Assembly: GCF_000527155.1 (NCBI RefSeq)
Contig: NZ_AZUQ01000001.1
Span: 1,420,554-1,484,553, forward strand
Reading direction: 5' to 3'
Length of the DNA: 64,000 bases
Source: Haloglycomyces albus DSM 45210
Lineage (GTDB): Bacteria; Actinomycetota; Actinomycetes; Mycobacteriales; Micromonosporaceae
Shown one piece after another: positions 18,475 through 27,309 of the stretch. The position numbers and the translations under genes were made by a program. The stretch's first letter is position 1; each line of letters starts with the position of its first letter. The notes beneath the pieces were generated by a model. It ran no database searches. It saw only the letters and a program-made list of their open reading frames with translations, and had not been told where the DNA came from.

Positions 18475-18498
18475 TCAAGCGTTACGTAAGGATGCGCG

Positions 18499-19830
18499 AT
18501 GATCTACGGTTCCTTTGGCCTGGCGCGTTGGCCGGTTCGGTGTCTGGTCTTGCTGATCGCGATGGCGATGTTGGTTATTTGGTCGAGTAGGGCTGGAGCG
18601 CAGACGGAGGCGTTCGAAGACGGTAACCGGTGGGTTGTCGATCAGATCAATGCGGACGAGGCCTGGGATACGACGCAAGGCGAAGGAATCACAGTCGCCA
18701 TCATTGACGATGGCATTGCTGCGCATCCAGTATTCGAGGGTATGGATATTCGCGACGGAGTTGACTCAACGGCTCCTGAGCGGTCCGCTCATAGTCGGGC
18801 CTCGTATCACGGCACGGCCCTTGCTGGAGCGTTGGTAGCGGTCGCCCCTAAGGTCACAATTCTCCCGATTGCAGTGTGGGCACCGGAAGAGATTGCACCG
18901 GGTATGAAGCCGAATCGTAATTCTCGTGCTTTTGCTGATGCGATTTATTATGCGGTGGAGGAGGGTGCCGATGTTATTAATATTTCGTCGGGGTTGAGTG
19001 GCGGCCCGAGGGAGCGGGAGCAGATGGCGTTGCAGTATGCCATGGATCAGGGTGTGGTTGTGGTGGCGGCTGGTGGGAATGATCCCGATGCGGCTGTGGG
19101 TGATCCTGCGAGGGAACCGGGTGTGGTTGTGGTGAGTGGTACGGGCCGTAATGGCGATTCGTGGTCCTCGTCGACGACGGGTCCTGAGGTTGTGGTGGCG
19201 GCTCCGGCGGATTATCGCCCGTGTTTGTTGACGCAGTCGGCGGAGGAGCGTCCGGATTGGGCTCCGGAGGCGACTGAAGAGGATTTGTATGAGGACTGTC
19301 AGGGGACGTCGTATGCTGCTCCGGCGGTGGCGGGTGCCGCGGCGTTGGTGAAGGCGTCTGACCCTAGCTTGACTGGTAATGACATTATTCAGCGTTTGAT
19401 AGACACCGCCTCCGGCGTCGACGGCAGCCGTTCCGACGAGCTGGGGTATGGAGTTGTGGATGTTCAGGCTGCTATTGAGAGCGATATTAGTGGCGTGGAG
19501 TCCAACCCGTTGGGCTATCCCTTGGGCGAACAAGGGGCCAGCGAGGAGTATGCGGCGGAGGCTTTGGCAGACAACCGCCTCGTCGACACCCCCGAGGCCG
19601 ACGACACTGCTCCGGAGTCTGATTCGGGTTCCGAAGGTGAGGAGTCTGCTGGTGCTGAGTCTGAAGCGGATAGTGGCCAATCGTTGGGGTTGTTGATAGG
19701 CGCTGCCGGTTTGGTGGTGCTTGGTGGCGTGATCGTGACGGTGGTGTTGGTGCGCCAGCAGCGCCGCAAACGCACCAGTCCTGGTCCTGTTGGAACCGGT
19801 GGGGCTCAGAACCCATTCGGGCCTCAGTAG
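18499..19830 (+). CDS. Type VII secretion mycosin (S8 subtilisin-like protease), left copy
   Basis: 443 aa. The signal peptide ends in GAQTE after residue 33. The S8 triad is complete: Asp in AIIDDG (about 70), His in SYHGTA (about 104) and Ser in GTSYAAP (about 270). An acidic Ser-rich linker precedes one membrane helix (LLIGAAGLVVLGGVIVTVVL, about 396-416) and a basic tail. This is the mycosin (MycP) layout: a membrane-tethered outer protease that stabilises ESX systems and clips substrates. It is convergent with the WXG gene. Its close paralogue is at 34926-36245. No other ESX core gene is in the window. Confidence 0.9.
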   Translation: MIYGSFGLARWPVRCLVLLIAMAMLVIWSSRAGAQTEAFEDGNRWVVDQINADEAWDTTQGEGITVAIIDDGIAAHPVFEGMDIRDGVDSTAPERSAHSRASYHGTALAGALVAVAPKVTILPIAVWAPEEIAPGMKPNRNSRAFADAIYYAVEEGADVINISSGLSGGPREREQMALQYAMDQGVVVVAAGGNDPDAAVGDPAREPGVVVVSGTGRNGDSWSSSTTGPEVVVAAPADYRPCLLTQSAEERPDWAPEATEEDLYEDCQGTSYAAPAVAGAAALVKASDPSLTGNDIIQRLIDTASGVDGSRSDELGYGVVDVQAAIESDISGVESNPLGYPLGEQGASEEYAAEALADNRLVDTPEADDTAPESDSGSEGEESAGAESEADSGQSLGLLIGAAGLVVLGGVIVTVVLVRQQRRKRTSPGPVGTGGAQNPFGPQ

Positions 19831-19999
19831 CCACCTCTCCGTGTTCGACAGGGAAAGCTAGCAGATGGAGATCGGAGAGGGAGGACGCGATCCTAGTGCG
19901 CTGTCGTGGATCCAGCGTCGTTCGGGTTCGGGTACTACGACACCGTTACCGCTGGTTTAGCCAGCACGGGTGGCATTATGTTGTGGTGTTGGTTGGTGG

Positions 20000-21340
20000 T
20001 TAGTCGTCGTATTCTTCGGGGTTGAGGTAGACGTTGAAGTCGAAGTGGTCTTCAAAGAGTTGTAGGCGGCGTTTCCGACGGTTATCGGTTGTCTCGGAGT
20101 CGTCATCGCTGTCGTGAGCGGCTGTAGTGCTTCCTGCCGTTGTTGTGGCGGTGTTGCGGGGGAGGCGGTTGAATGGTTTTGGTCGGCCCTGCCGTGACCG
20201 CTTGTTTTTAGCGTCGTCATCGTCGGGCGTGGAGGTCTTACTGCTGGTGGCGTTGGGGGAGCGTCCCATCCCTCCCGGGGCTTGTGATCGGCTACCTCCG
20301 GAGGTGGAGCTGGTGGTTGATGTTGTTGATCCAGCGGGTCGTCCGCCTCCTGCCGCGCTGTTACTGCTACCAGGCGTGGTGGTGCTCGGGTTGGTGGAGG
20401 TGATGGTGGTGTCGGGTGTGCCGGGGACGGTGGGTCCGGCAGTGGGGGTGTTGGGTTGGATGGGGTTTCCGAATAGTCCGTATTGGGGTGTGGGTGCTCG
20501 GCTGGCGGCGAGTCCGGTGGCGGGGTCGGTGTCGAGGTTGTCGTAGGTGTCGGGGTTCCAGGCGACGAAGTCGTCGTCATCGTCGTCCCACGGTGCTGGG
20601 TCATTCTCAGTGAGGTTATTGGAACCGTCGTCATCAGCTGTCGCACCGCCGGGGTTAGCTCCCGACGTGGTGGGGTTGTTGATGGGTTCGCGTGTCGATG
20701 TGGCTTGTGAACCTTGCGGGGTCAAAGACACGTCATCGGGATCTAGACCGGGAGGTGGTGGGGGAGGGTCCATTTTGTCGAATCCGTCGCGGTAGACGGC
20801 GTAGACGTCGGCGAGGTCGGAGACGATTTCGGCGAATTGGTCGAATCGTTCTGATTTGTAGGCTTCGTAGCGTGCTTTTTCTTTGGATTGTTTGAAGCCG
20901 TCTTTGGAGAGGAAGTTTTCTCCGTGGTGGTGTTCGCACCACTCGTCAAACGTTAGGTTGTAGGCGGGATTAAGGCCGAACTCGCCGTATTCACCGACCT
21001 GTTTAACACGCGACCAGGCATCCTCTAGTGCACGTTGTGGTTCCGAAAGGTAGCTACGTCCGATTGATTTAAACTCTGAACCGTGCGTATCCAGGTATTC
21101 TTTGAGTTCGAATAGTTTGGCGGCGAAGCGTTCGGCTGCGGGGCCGGTCCAGAAGTGCATGAGGGTGTCGGTTTGTTGTTTTGATTCGTTGCCGAGGGCT
21201 TCGACTCCGTCACCTTTGTGCGTGTAGAAGTTTTCGGCGTGGGCGAGTGAGTCGGGGTCGGAGGTTGAGAATTGTTCCCAGAGTTGTTCGTGGGTGAAGT
21301 TGTAGCGGTAGTAGTCGAATCCACGACCCTCGCTGGACAT
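20000..21340 (-). CDS. WXG-motif T7SS substrate with Pro/Thr-rich region, left copy
   Basis: 446 aa. The helical N-terminal domain contains the WXG turn FWTGPAAERFAAKLFELK (near residue 66) and a conserved LNPAYNLTFDEWC segment (near 125). A PPPPPPG break near residue 200 leads into a long Thr/Pro/Ser/Gly-rich region. The last 26 residues, including RRKRRLQLFEDHF and NVYLNPEEYDD, are identical to the right copy. This looks like a PPE/EspB-type secreted protein. It follows the 168-aa partner by 24 nt, so the two form one operon. Confidence 0.78.
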   Translation of the reverse strand: MSSEGRGFDYYRYNFTHEQLWEQFSTSDPDSLAHAENFYTHKGDGVEALGNESKQQTDTLMHFWTGPAAERFAAKLFELKEYLDTHGSEFKSIGRSYLSEPQRALEDAWSRVKQVGEYGEFGLNPAYNLTFDEWCEHHHGENFLSKDGFKQSKEKARYEAYKSERFDQFAEIVSDLADVYAVYRDGFDKMDPPPPPPGLDPDDVSLTPQGSQATSTREPINNPTTSGANPGGATADDDGSNNLTENDPAPWDDDDDDFVAWNPDTYDNLDTDPATGLAASRAPTPQYGLFGNPIQPNTPTAGPTVPGTPDTTITSTNPSTTTPGSSNSAAGGGRPAGSTTSTTSSTSGGSRSQAPGGMGRSPNATSSKTSTPDDDDAKNKRSRQGRPKPFNRLPRNTATTTAGSTTAAHDSDDDSETTDNRRKRRLQLFEDHFDFNVYLNPEEYDD

Positions 21341-21364
21341 AGCCGCTCAATCCTTCCTAAAGGG

Positions 21365-21871
21365 TTAGTCGAATTCGTCCATGATGCCTTTGAGCTTGGC
21401 ATTCGCATTGTCGTCAGCGTCGATATAGCGGTCTCGGGCTGCGTCGGCCCGTGCGACGGTTTGGTGACCGGCTTCTTTGATCTGCTTGAGTTGTGCGGCG
21501 CGTGGCTCGTAAACGTTTTTGAAGAATGAGTCTCGGACATCCAGAGCGTCTTCAAAGTCCCCGAAAGCGGGGTCGTCGCCGCGATGCTGCACCGTCGTTT
21601 CGATGTAGCCGTTTCCGTTTGAATCGAACTTTGGGCCTTCGTAGGAGTTGCCTGAATCCATCTTCGAGATGATTTCCACGAACTCGTCGAGTGAGCTTCC
21701 GAGTTTGAGTGAGAACTCGTCGAGCGCGTCTTCGTCGAAGTTGATAATGCGTTCGCCGCCGTAGTAGATGGCGACGCCTTGGGAAGTGCGGGACGGGCGG
21801 ATTTCGATTCCACCGGGCAAGGTGACGCTCGAACCGGATTCAGGGGCAAAGCTCTCGGGTTGGTCGGTCAT
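21365..21871 (-). CDS. 168-aa T7SS partner protein with YxxxD motif, left copy
   Basis: 168 aa from ATG 21871, matching the start and exact length of the right copy at 32888. The N-terminal half is beta-rich (VTLPGGIEIRPSRTSQGVAI); the C-terminal half is helical and contains ARDRYIDADDNANAKLK. YIDAD fits the YxxxD/E export motif of T7SS substrates. It probably forms a heterodimer with the WXG protein encoded next. The upstream frame extension (MYVTKQVQ...) is not conserved and was rejected. Confidence 0.75.
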   Translation of the reverse strand: MTDQPESFAPESGSSVTLPGGIEIRPSRTSQGVAIYYGGERIINFDEDALDEFSLKLGSSLDEFVEIISKMDSGNSYEGPKFDSNGNGYIETTVQHRGDDPAFGDFEDALDVRDSFFKNVYEPRAAQLKQIKEAGHQTVARADAARDRYIDADDNANAKLKGIMDEFD

Positions 21872-21919
21872 TTCAAATCCTTGGGGGAGTTGGACTTGTT
21901 TAGTTACGTACAAAGCAGT

Positions 21920-21948
21920 GAACGATTTGTTACTTCATAGTTGCATAC
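21920..21948 (-). promoter_or_regulatory. Conserved 29-bp block before the left partner gene
   Basis: Read on the minus strand it begins GTATGCAACTATGAAG and ends AACAAATCGTTC, differing at three positions from 32809-32837 before the right partner. It ends about 48 bp before the ATG, a plausible promoter or regulator-binding site. Confidence 0.45.
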
Positions 21949-22237
21949 GTTAGCAACCGGTGTATGAAGGGGACAGTGCTATGAAACGCTGGGCCACACC
22001 GGAAGGTCCGGGGAGCGGCGTGGGATGGCATGGCTGGGTGCTGGTGGCCCAAGCGAAGCACTTCAGCAGTTGTGGAGCGCAGTTTGTTGGTAATAAAGAA
22101 GCAATAGTTTCTCTGGGGGCGATGGTCTCGAGGTGAGCCGGAAGTTGAAAATTCACTCGGACTCCTGTTCTGAGGATCGCAATACATGCGAAGATTGGAA
22201 GGAGATAAAAGTGATGGGTTGTGGAGGTTGAACATCG

Positions 22238-23188
22238 ATGGACCGACGTCGTGACAAGAAGACGGCGAATCCTAAGGATGAGGCTAAGCCGTTTTTGGAA
22301 CCGAACACGTCGATCGATGACCCACCCCGTGACTGGCGCAAGGTTGGGGCCATGGCTGGTGCATGGATTGTGGCGCTGGGAATGGGCGCTTGGCTAGGTC
22401 CGGCAGTAGCGCAAGGCGGCGCGGATGGTGAGGACGAGGTAGCGCTTAAGGATCAAGCCCCTGCGTCTGAAAAAGTTGCGGCAGACCGATATTTGCAGCA
22501 TGGGTCAAAGGGAAACGAAGAATATGTTGCCATTTGTGACGGAGCAGATCCAGAAGTCGGTATCGCTACCTTGAAATCTCTGCGTGACGACTTTGAATCT
22601 GATACTGGTAAAGCGGGCCAAGTCGATATTCGACCGGTTGACTCCTACGAAGAGAATGGCCTATATACCGTGGTTCGGGACTTGTTTTTCCAGAACGACT
22701 CTCGTCAGCATTATCGCTTGCAGGTATCAGTGCTGAAGCAGGGCAATGGGTTCTGCGTTAGTAATGCTGTCTTCGTGGATGATGGCGGTACTGAATCCGA
22801 GTCTGAGGGCGGGTCGGTGACACCAGAGCAGCTGGCAATAGAATTCGTCAACCAGATCCGTAAACATAATGATCCTATAGCCGCTCGAGAGATGCAATGC
22901 GTTGAATCTTCTGGTGATGATCCGCAGAAGGTTGTCGAAGCCATACAGGAGATCACTTCTAGCGGCTATGACTCTGGTAGGACAGGTTCCAACGGTTCCG
23001 CCGAACTTGAGGAGGACGTGGTATCTGTTCCTCTGAAAATTACCTTCCAAAACGATAACGGTGCAGATTCTTTGCAGGTAAACCTCACCGTTGATGTCAA
23101 CGTTACTGGCGATAGCTGCGTATCCAACTTTACGACAGGCGACGAACTGGAACCTTGGATGCCAACGTCATCAGAAGATGACGATTGA
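22238..23188 (+). CDS. Single-pass membrane protein with two tandem outer domains
   Basis: 316 aa from ATG 22238, with GGAGG 10 nt upstream. A cytoplasmic basic/acidic N-tail (about 40 residues) and one membrane helix (AMAGAWIVALGMGAWLGPAV) lead to two related domains of about 100 residues. Each starts with a helix (VAADRYLQHG; LAIEFVNQIR), carries paired Cys (AICDGAD...GFCVSN; MQCVESS...DSCVSN) and ends in strands, an NTF2-like pattern. TcpC/VirB8-type proteins often have such domains. It lies beside the conjugation operon, tail to tail, and may be an accessory channel part. Confidence 0.65.
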   Translation: MDRRRDKKTANPKDEAKPFLEPNTSIDDPPRDWRKVGAMAGAWIVALGMGAWLGPAVAQGGADGEDEVALKDQAPASEKVAADRYLQHGSKGNEEYVAICDGADPEVGIATLKSLRDDFESDTGKAGQVDIRPVDSYEENGLYTVVRDLFFQNDSRQHYRLQVSVLKQGNGFCVSNAVFVDDGGTESESEGGSVTPEQLAIEFVNQIRKHNDPIAAREMQCVESSGDDPQKVVEAIQEITSSGYDSGRTGSNGSAELEEDVVSVPLKITFQNDNGADSLQVNLTVDVNVTGDSCVSNFTTGDELEPWMPTSSEDDD

Positions 23189-23195
23189 GTATTCA

Positions 23196-24350
23196 CTACC
23201 CCAGCTCGGCCCCGACCTGTTCCATAAACGGGATTGGATCAACTGCGCCTGACGCACTGCCGTCATCATTGACATGCACTTCATAGTGCAAGTGAGGTCC
23301 AGACGAGTTACCGGACGAGCCAACGATCCCGATCTGTTCCCCTGCCTTGACGTATTGTCCAGGCTTAACGTACGGCTCTTCTTTCATGTGGCAATAGCGC
23401 GTAATGTATCCGGCAGCGTGTTGTATATCGACATACCATCCGCAGCCTAGAATCGCGGGTGATCCGTCGACGTCGCAAGAGTATGGATCTCCGGCTCCTG
23501 TATAGGCATTACACAGCACTTTGATCACGCGACCGCTGGCTGCCGCGTAGATCGGTGTACCGGGATCGGCCATGATATCGACCCCGTGGTGGTCGGGCCG
23601 GGTCATCGTGCGGAAGCTCGAACTGACCGGTTCGCCGGGGACCGGGGATGTCCAGCCCAGTGCGGAAATATCACCTGGACCAGCGCATTCACCCAAATTG
23701 ACCGATACACCGGAGACTCGTCCGCCACCGCCGGTCAGTACGTTGACGATCTCGCCTGCCTTGGTTTCGTGCTTGGCATATGCGCCTGGAAAGGCGGAAC
23801 GCTGGACGGCCTGCGCCGCTTCCGTGAGTGGGAGCGCTTCCCATCCGTCGATCGTCTGCAGCTTTTCGTAGAACTTGGTCGAAGCATAGACCGGATCCAT
23901 GATCTCTTCGGGCGTTCCCCATCCAGTGCTGGGTCGCTGTTGAAAAAGTCCGAGTGAGTCGTGGTCGTTGTCGTCTCCGAGGTGCCCGAGGTTGGTAATA
24001 CGCGATTCCTGCATCGCGGTGGCCACGGCTACGACCCAGCCGCGTGCCGGTATATCCATTTCCTGTCCTACCGACACGATGATGGCGGCATTCTGAACCT
24101 GTTCGGATGAATAAGGTGGGACTGGCGGAAACTCGTCGTCGGGATCGACCTCGACGTCGTTGCCACAACCGGCCCAGTAAGCCTCGTAGTTATTACCGTC
24201 GTCGTCATCGCCACTAAATACTTGGACAAAGGTGAAGACGACCCCAATACAACACACCGCGACCACGGAGACGAGCCCGATCAGTAGGCGCTTCCACCTT
24301 CGAACGGGCTTGTCGAAACGTTGAGCTCCCAACGTCATGCCGGAGTCCAA
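23196..24350 (-). CDS. Bifunctional wall hydrolase: lysozyme-like domain plus M23 endopeptidase (VirB1/TcpG-like)
   Basis: 384 aa. An N-terminal membrane helix (residues about 20-43) precedes a lysozyme-like domain with AVATAMQESRI (Glu near 115) and GLFQQRP. The C-terminal domain is M23: HHGVDI near 255 and HLHYEVH near 353 supply the zinc ligands and general base. It cuts glycan and peptide bonds to open peptidoglycan for the secretion channel. It is the last gene of the minus-strand operon and overlaps the VirB8-like gene by 16 nt. Confidence 0.85.
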   Translation of the reverse strand: MDSGMTLGAQRFDKPVRRWKRLLIGLVSVVAVCCIGVVFTFVQVFSGDDDDGNNYEAYWAGCGNDVEVDPDDEFPPVPPYSSEQVQNAAIIVSVGQEMDIPARGWVVAVATAMQESRITNLGHLGDDNDHDSLGLFQQRPSTGWGTPEEIMDPVYASTKFYEKLQTIDGWEALPLTEAAQAVQRSAFPGAYAKHETKAGEIVNVLTGGGGRVSGVSVNLGECAGPGDISALGWTSPVPGEPVSSSFRTMTRPDHHGVDIMADPGTPIYAAASGRVIKVLCNAYTGAGDPYSCDVDGSPAILGCGWYVDIQHAAGYITRYCHMKEEPYVKPGQYVKAGEQIGIVGSSGNSSGPHLHYEVHVNDDGSASGAVDPIPFMEQVGAELG

Positions 24351-24874
24351 TCGAGTTCGACGATTACCGGACTCTTCCCGTACGCCTCTTCATCCTCCGA
24401 GACGGTGAGGTGAATTGTTCCCTCTCCAAGCTCCACATCCACTTGATCCTCATTGATAATCGGATCCCCTTGCACGTCGTCGGCGGGAACCGCCTCGAGG
24501 TCAACGGTTTCCAACGACTCGTGAATGTACTCGGTGAGAAACGGTTCCAATTCCTGGAGCCAGACGTCCTGGCGCTTACCTTCGACGTCCAAATAGGCCT
24601 CTACGAACTCCATGGCGAAATCGACCGCCTCCGGAGACAGTTCTGGATCGGTGGTCTCTTCGAATACGACGTCGCCGTCGTCCATCGGTTCGTTAGGGGC
24701 GGATTCGTTCGATTGCTCGGCGTCCGAACCGGTCACCTGATCATCGTGGCGCATGGGCCCGGAGACGCGTTGCTCGACGAAGACCAGTACGAGGCCCACC
24801 GCCAGCAGAATCATGATCACTATGCCGAAGCGGCTGAACGCCAGTTTCCCCAGCCATCTCATGACCATCATCAA
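24335..24874 (-). CDS. VirB8/TcpC-like conjugation protein
   Basis: 179 aa. One N-terminal membrane helix (FGIVIMILLAVGLVLVFV) and an acidic linker lead to a domain of about 110 residues (AVDFAMEFVEAYLDVEGKRQ at its start, strands at its end), an NTF2-like pattern. In T4SS such bitopic proteins link the inner-membrane pore to outer parts. It overlaps the VirB6-like gene by 4 nt. Similarity is structural by eye; a profile search would settle it. Confidence 0.65.
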   Translation of the reverse strand: MMMVMRWLGKLAFSRFGIVIMILLAVGLVLVFVEQRVSGPMRHDDQVTGSDAEQSNESAPNEPMDDGDVVFEETTDPELSPEAVDFAMEFVEAYLDVEGKRQDVWLQELEPFLTEYIHESLETVDLEAVPADDVQGDPIINEDQVDVELGEGTIHLTVSEDEEAYGKSPVIVELDWTPA

Positions 24875-27309
24875 CGACCACCCCCTGGACGGTAAACATC
24901 GCCACCGAACGACTGAACCGGTTGCTGTCCCGGAGCGTAACCGCCGTGTGCCTCCTGGCGTGGAGTTGAGGCTTGATCGGAGACCGAACCGGTGTCCGGG
25001 CGAGTTTCGGGGCGGCGTTGCGCCTGTTCGCGACGCATCTGACTGATGTTGGTATTCGTGTCCTGAATGCTTTGCGTTTGCTTACGGGCATTGGAGTCAC
25101 GTTCGTTGTTCGAGTCATTGCGCGCGAGCAGGGAATCGGTGGCCGATTGGCTGCCCTGCATGGAAGCGAGCCTTCGGAACGGTCGCAAGAGCATCCACGC
25201 TGATACCCCGACCAATCCGATCAGGACGATCTGCAGCCAAGAGGGCAAATTGGCTCCCAAGATCAGGGATGCGGCGTATAGATACACCACGGCGGCCACC
25301 GCAAAGACCATCACGTTGATGATCGAAGCAAGCACGATGTTCACCAGCCGTTTGAACGGACCGCCTGCAGGTCTGAGCAAGGCGACCGTACCGATGATCG
25401 GCAAGGCGATGATCGCGAAGCGAACCACCATGAATCCCAGGATGATCAACAGCGAAGACGTCAAGTCGAAGAGGGAGAAGAACAACGCGGTAACGAGTGC
25501 CAGCAAGGCGGTGCCGGCGCGCTCCCATGCACGCTCACCGACCAAAGCGGCGTGCGCTTCGGGGTCTTCGCGTTCGATTTGAGCGGCTAGGTTGCGCCAG
25601 GTCTTTTGTTTCTCCTCGAAGATCTCCGCTCGGTTAGCGGGGTCTTCCTCAGCGCGCTCGTTCTCGTTCCACGTCAATGCCTGCGCCCAGTACAGTGCGG
25701 GACCGTATTTGTAGGCGGTGTTGGCATCGGTGACAACCGGGTTGCCGTCTTCGTCCTCGTCGTCGGTGGGGGTGAATTCAGTTCCTTGACCGAGCATGGC
25801 ACGCAGCCAGTTTTCGTAGAGGACTTTGTCCACGACCATGTCGGAAGCCTTGACCGCACCGCCACGAGTGTCGATGCAGTCATCCGGGTTGTACTCTTTG
25901 ATCTCTTCGTACTCGTCTTGGTCGGCACCCGGGGCCTCGATACACCCTTCCGCGCCTTCGTCGGGGAGCATGTTGGTGGAGACGTTCAGTCCCATGGTCA
26001 GCCCCTTGTCGGCCCAACCGGACGCCTGCGTCGGCCACTGTGCGACCGCGATGACGAGCACCATGATCAGCGCCGCCCACGACGCGGTCGTGACCGCGTT
26101 GCTCATCTCCGCCTGACGCGAGCGCCACAGCAGGTACAGCCCCACGATGGCGAGCGTGATGGCTCCGAATACGGAGAACACGCGGGTGTAGACGGCGTTG
26201 GTTCCGGTTTCGAGGAATTCGTCTGACCAGCTCCACATGGTTCCGGGCTCCCAGGCGTATTGCCGCATGGAGTTGGAGGCTCCGGTGGTGGCGGTGGCGA
26301 GGTTGAACTGTAGGTTGGCGACGGCGTTGGCGGAGTCGGCTCCGTTGGGGAGGCTGAGGGCGTCGACGCAGGATCCGGCGACGCTGGGTGCCTTGGAGCC
26401 GTACATCGGTAGTTGGTAACCGGCGTACCCGTAGGAGGTGTACATGCCGATGCCTTCGTCTTTGTCACTGTCGAGGGTGGGTTCGGCGAACCATCCGGCC
26501 ATGCCGCTGTCGGGGCTGGAGGGGGTGGGTTCTTCGGCGCATTCGACTTCGGGGGCGTCGGGTAGGTTGTCGATGCAGTTAAACCATTCGTTGTGCCATT
26601 CCCAGTCGGTACAGGAGTTGGTTTGTTGTGGGGTGACGTCGGATCCGTCTTCGTCGCCGGGGCTTTCCTCTTCCTGTGGGGTTGGTTCGTCGTCTTCGTT
26701 CGGGTCGGTGGTTCCGTCGTCGCCGTCGTTGGGCGGTGGGGTTTCTTCTTCGTCGTCGTTTTGCTGCTGTTGTTGCTGTAGATAAGGGTTTTCTGAGTCG
26801 TTCCAGCCTTCTCCGTCTTGTCCTGTGTCATTTATAGGACTAAACTGATATGTGCGGCCCTGTTTGCTCGTATCTGAATAGCGAGGCTGAGTGTTTTCGG
26901 GCAACGTGTTTTCAGGGGGGAGTACGAGCGAGGACTCAGGGCCGTCCATTATGTCTTGGGTGAAGCTGACATAGCGGGTCTCTTGTGGACTGGCGCTTGT
27001 GGATTCATCGGAAAAAGTAAAAGCCTTAGCAGCCGCTAGAGGTACGAACACCAGAAGAACCAATAGCAAGGCCGCCAAGGCAAATGACGGCCAGGTTGGT
27101 CGCATTCCCCCCGGAAAGGATTCTTCATAGCGCTTAAACCCTTGACCAACCCGGCTGGGTACCATCTTGGCACAATTTGAAGTGACGCCGCAATCAACAC
27201 GCCGGGATTCGTCTACGTACGTCGTGCCGCGTGTTGTCCGTCCACGGCGTGCTTTAGCCGGTTGTTGCCGGGAAAAGGCCTGCTTAAGCACTGGAAGAAC
27301 CCGTTTCAT
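24871..27309 (-). CDS. VirB6/TrbL-like polytopic conjugation protein
   Basis: 812 aa. A basic N-tail and a first hydrophobic helix (near 75-95) precede a long Gln/Asp/Pro-rich outer segment with several Cys. About six membrane helices follow in two clusters (about 380-450 and 590-720), separated by a large Asp/Glu-rich loop. The C-tail is Gln-rich and disordered. This is the layout of actinobacterial TrbL/VirB6-like proteins that form the inner-membrane channel. It overlaps neighbours by 4 nt on both sides. Confidence 0.8.
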   Translation of the reverse strand: MKRVLPVLKQAFSRQQPAKARRGRTTRGTTYVDESRRVDCGVTSNCAKMVPSRVGQGFKRYEESFPGGMRPTWPSFALAALLLVLLVFVPLAAAKAFTFSDESTSASPQETRYVSFTQDIMDGPESSLVLPPENTLPENTQPRYSDTSKQGRTYQFSPINDTGQDGEGWNDSENPYLQQQQQQNDDEEETPPPNDGDDGTTDPNEDDEPTPQEEESPGDEDGSDVTPQQTNSCTDWEWHNEWFNCIDNLPDAPEVECAEEPTPSSPDSGMAGWFAEPTLDSDKDEGIGMYTSYGYAGYQLPMYGSKAPSVAGSCVDALSLPNGADSANAVANLQFNLATATTGASNSMRQYAWEPGTMWSWSDEFLETGTNAVYTRVFSVFGAITLAIVGLYLLWRSRQAEMSNAVTTASWAALIMVLVIAVAQWPTQASGWADKGLTMGLNVSTNMLPDEGAEGCIEAPGADQDEYEEIKEYNPDDCIDTRGGAVKASDMVVDKVLYENWLRAMLGQGTEFTPTDDEDEDGNPVVTDANTAYKYGPALYWAQALTWNENERAEEDPANRAEIFEEKQKTWRNLAAQIEREDPEAHAALVGERAWERAGTALLALVTALFFSLFDLTSSLLIILGFMVVRFAIIALPIIGTVALLRPAGGPFKRLVNIVLASIINVMVFAVAAVVYLYAASLILGANLPSWLQIVLIGLVGVSAWMLLRPFRRLASMQGSQSATDSLLARNDSNNERDSNARKQTQSIQDTNTNISQMRREQAQRRPETRPDTGSVSDQASTPRQEAHGGYAPGQQPVQSFGGDVYRPGGGR

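Larger units (their letters stand above)
18427..21948 (+). repeat. Left arm of a 3.5-kb imperfect inverted repeat
   Basis: It contains a mycosin gene (plus strand), a WXG protein gene and a 168-aa partner gene (both minus strand), with their promoter regions. It corresponds in reverse orientation to 32809-36320. Homology includes the convergent intergenic stretch (both have ACCAACCAACACCA near 19990 and 34775) and both outer promoter blocks. The T4SS locus lies between the arms. Confidence 0.75.
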
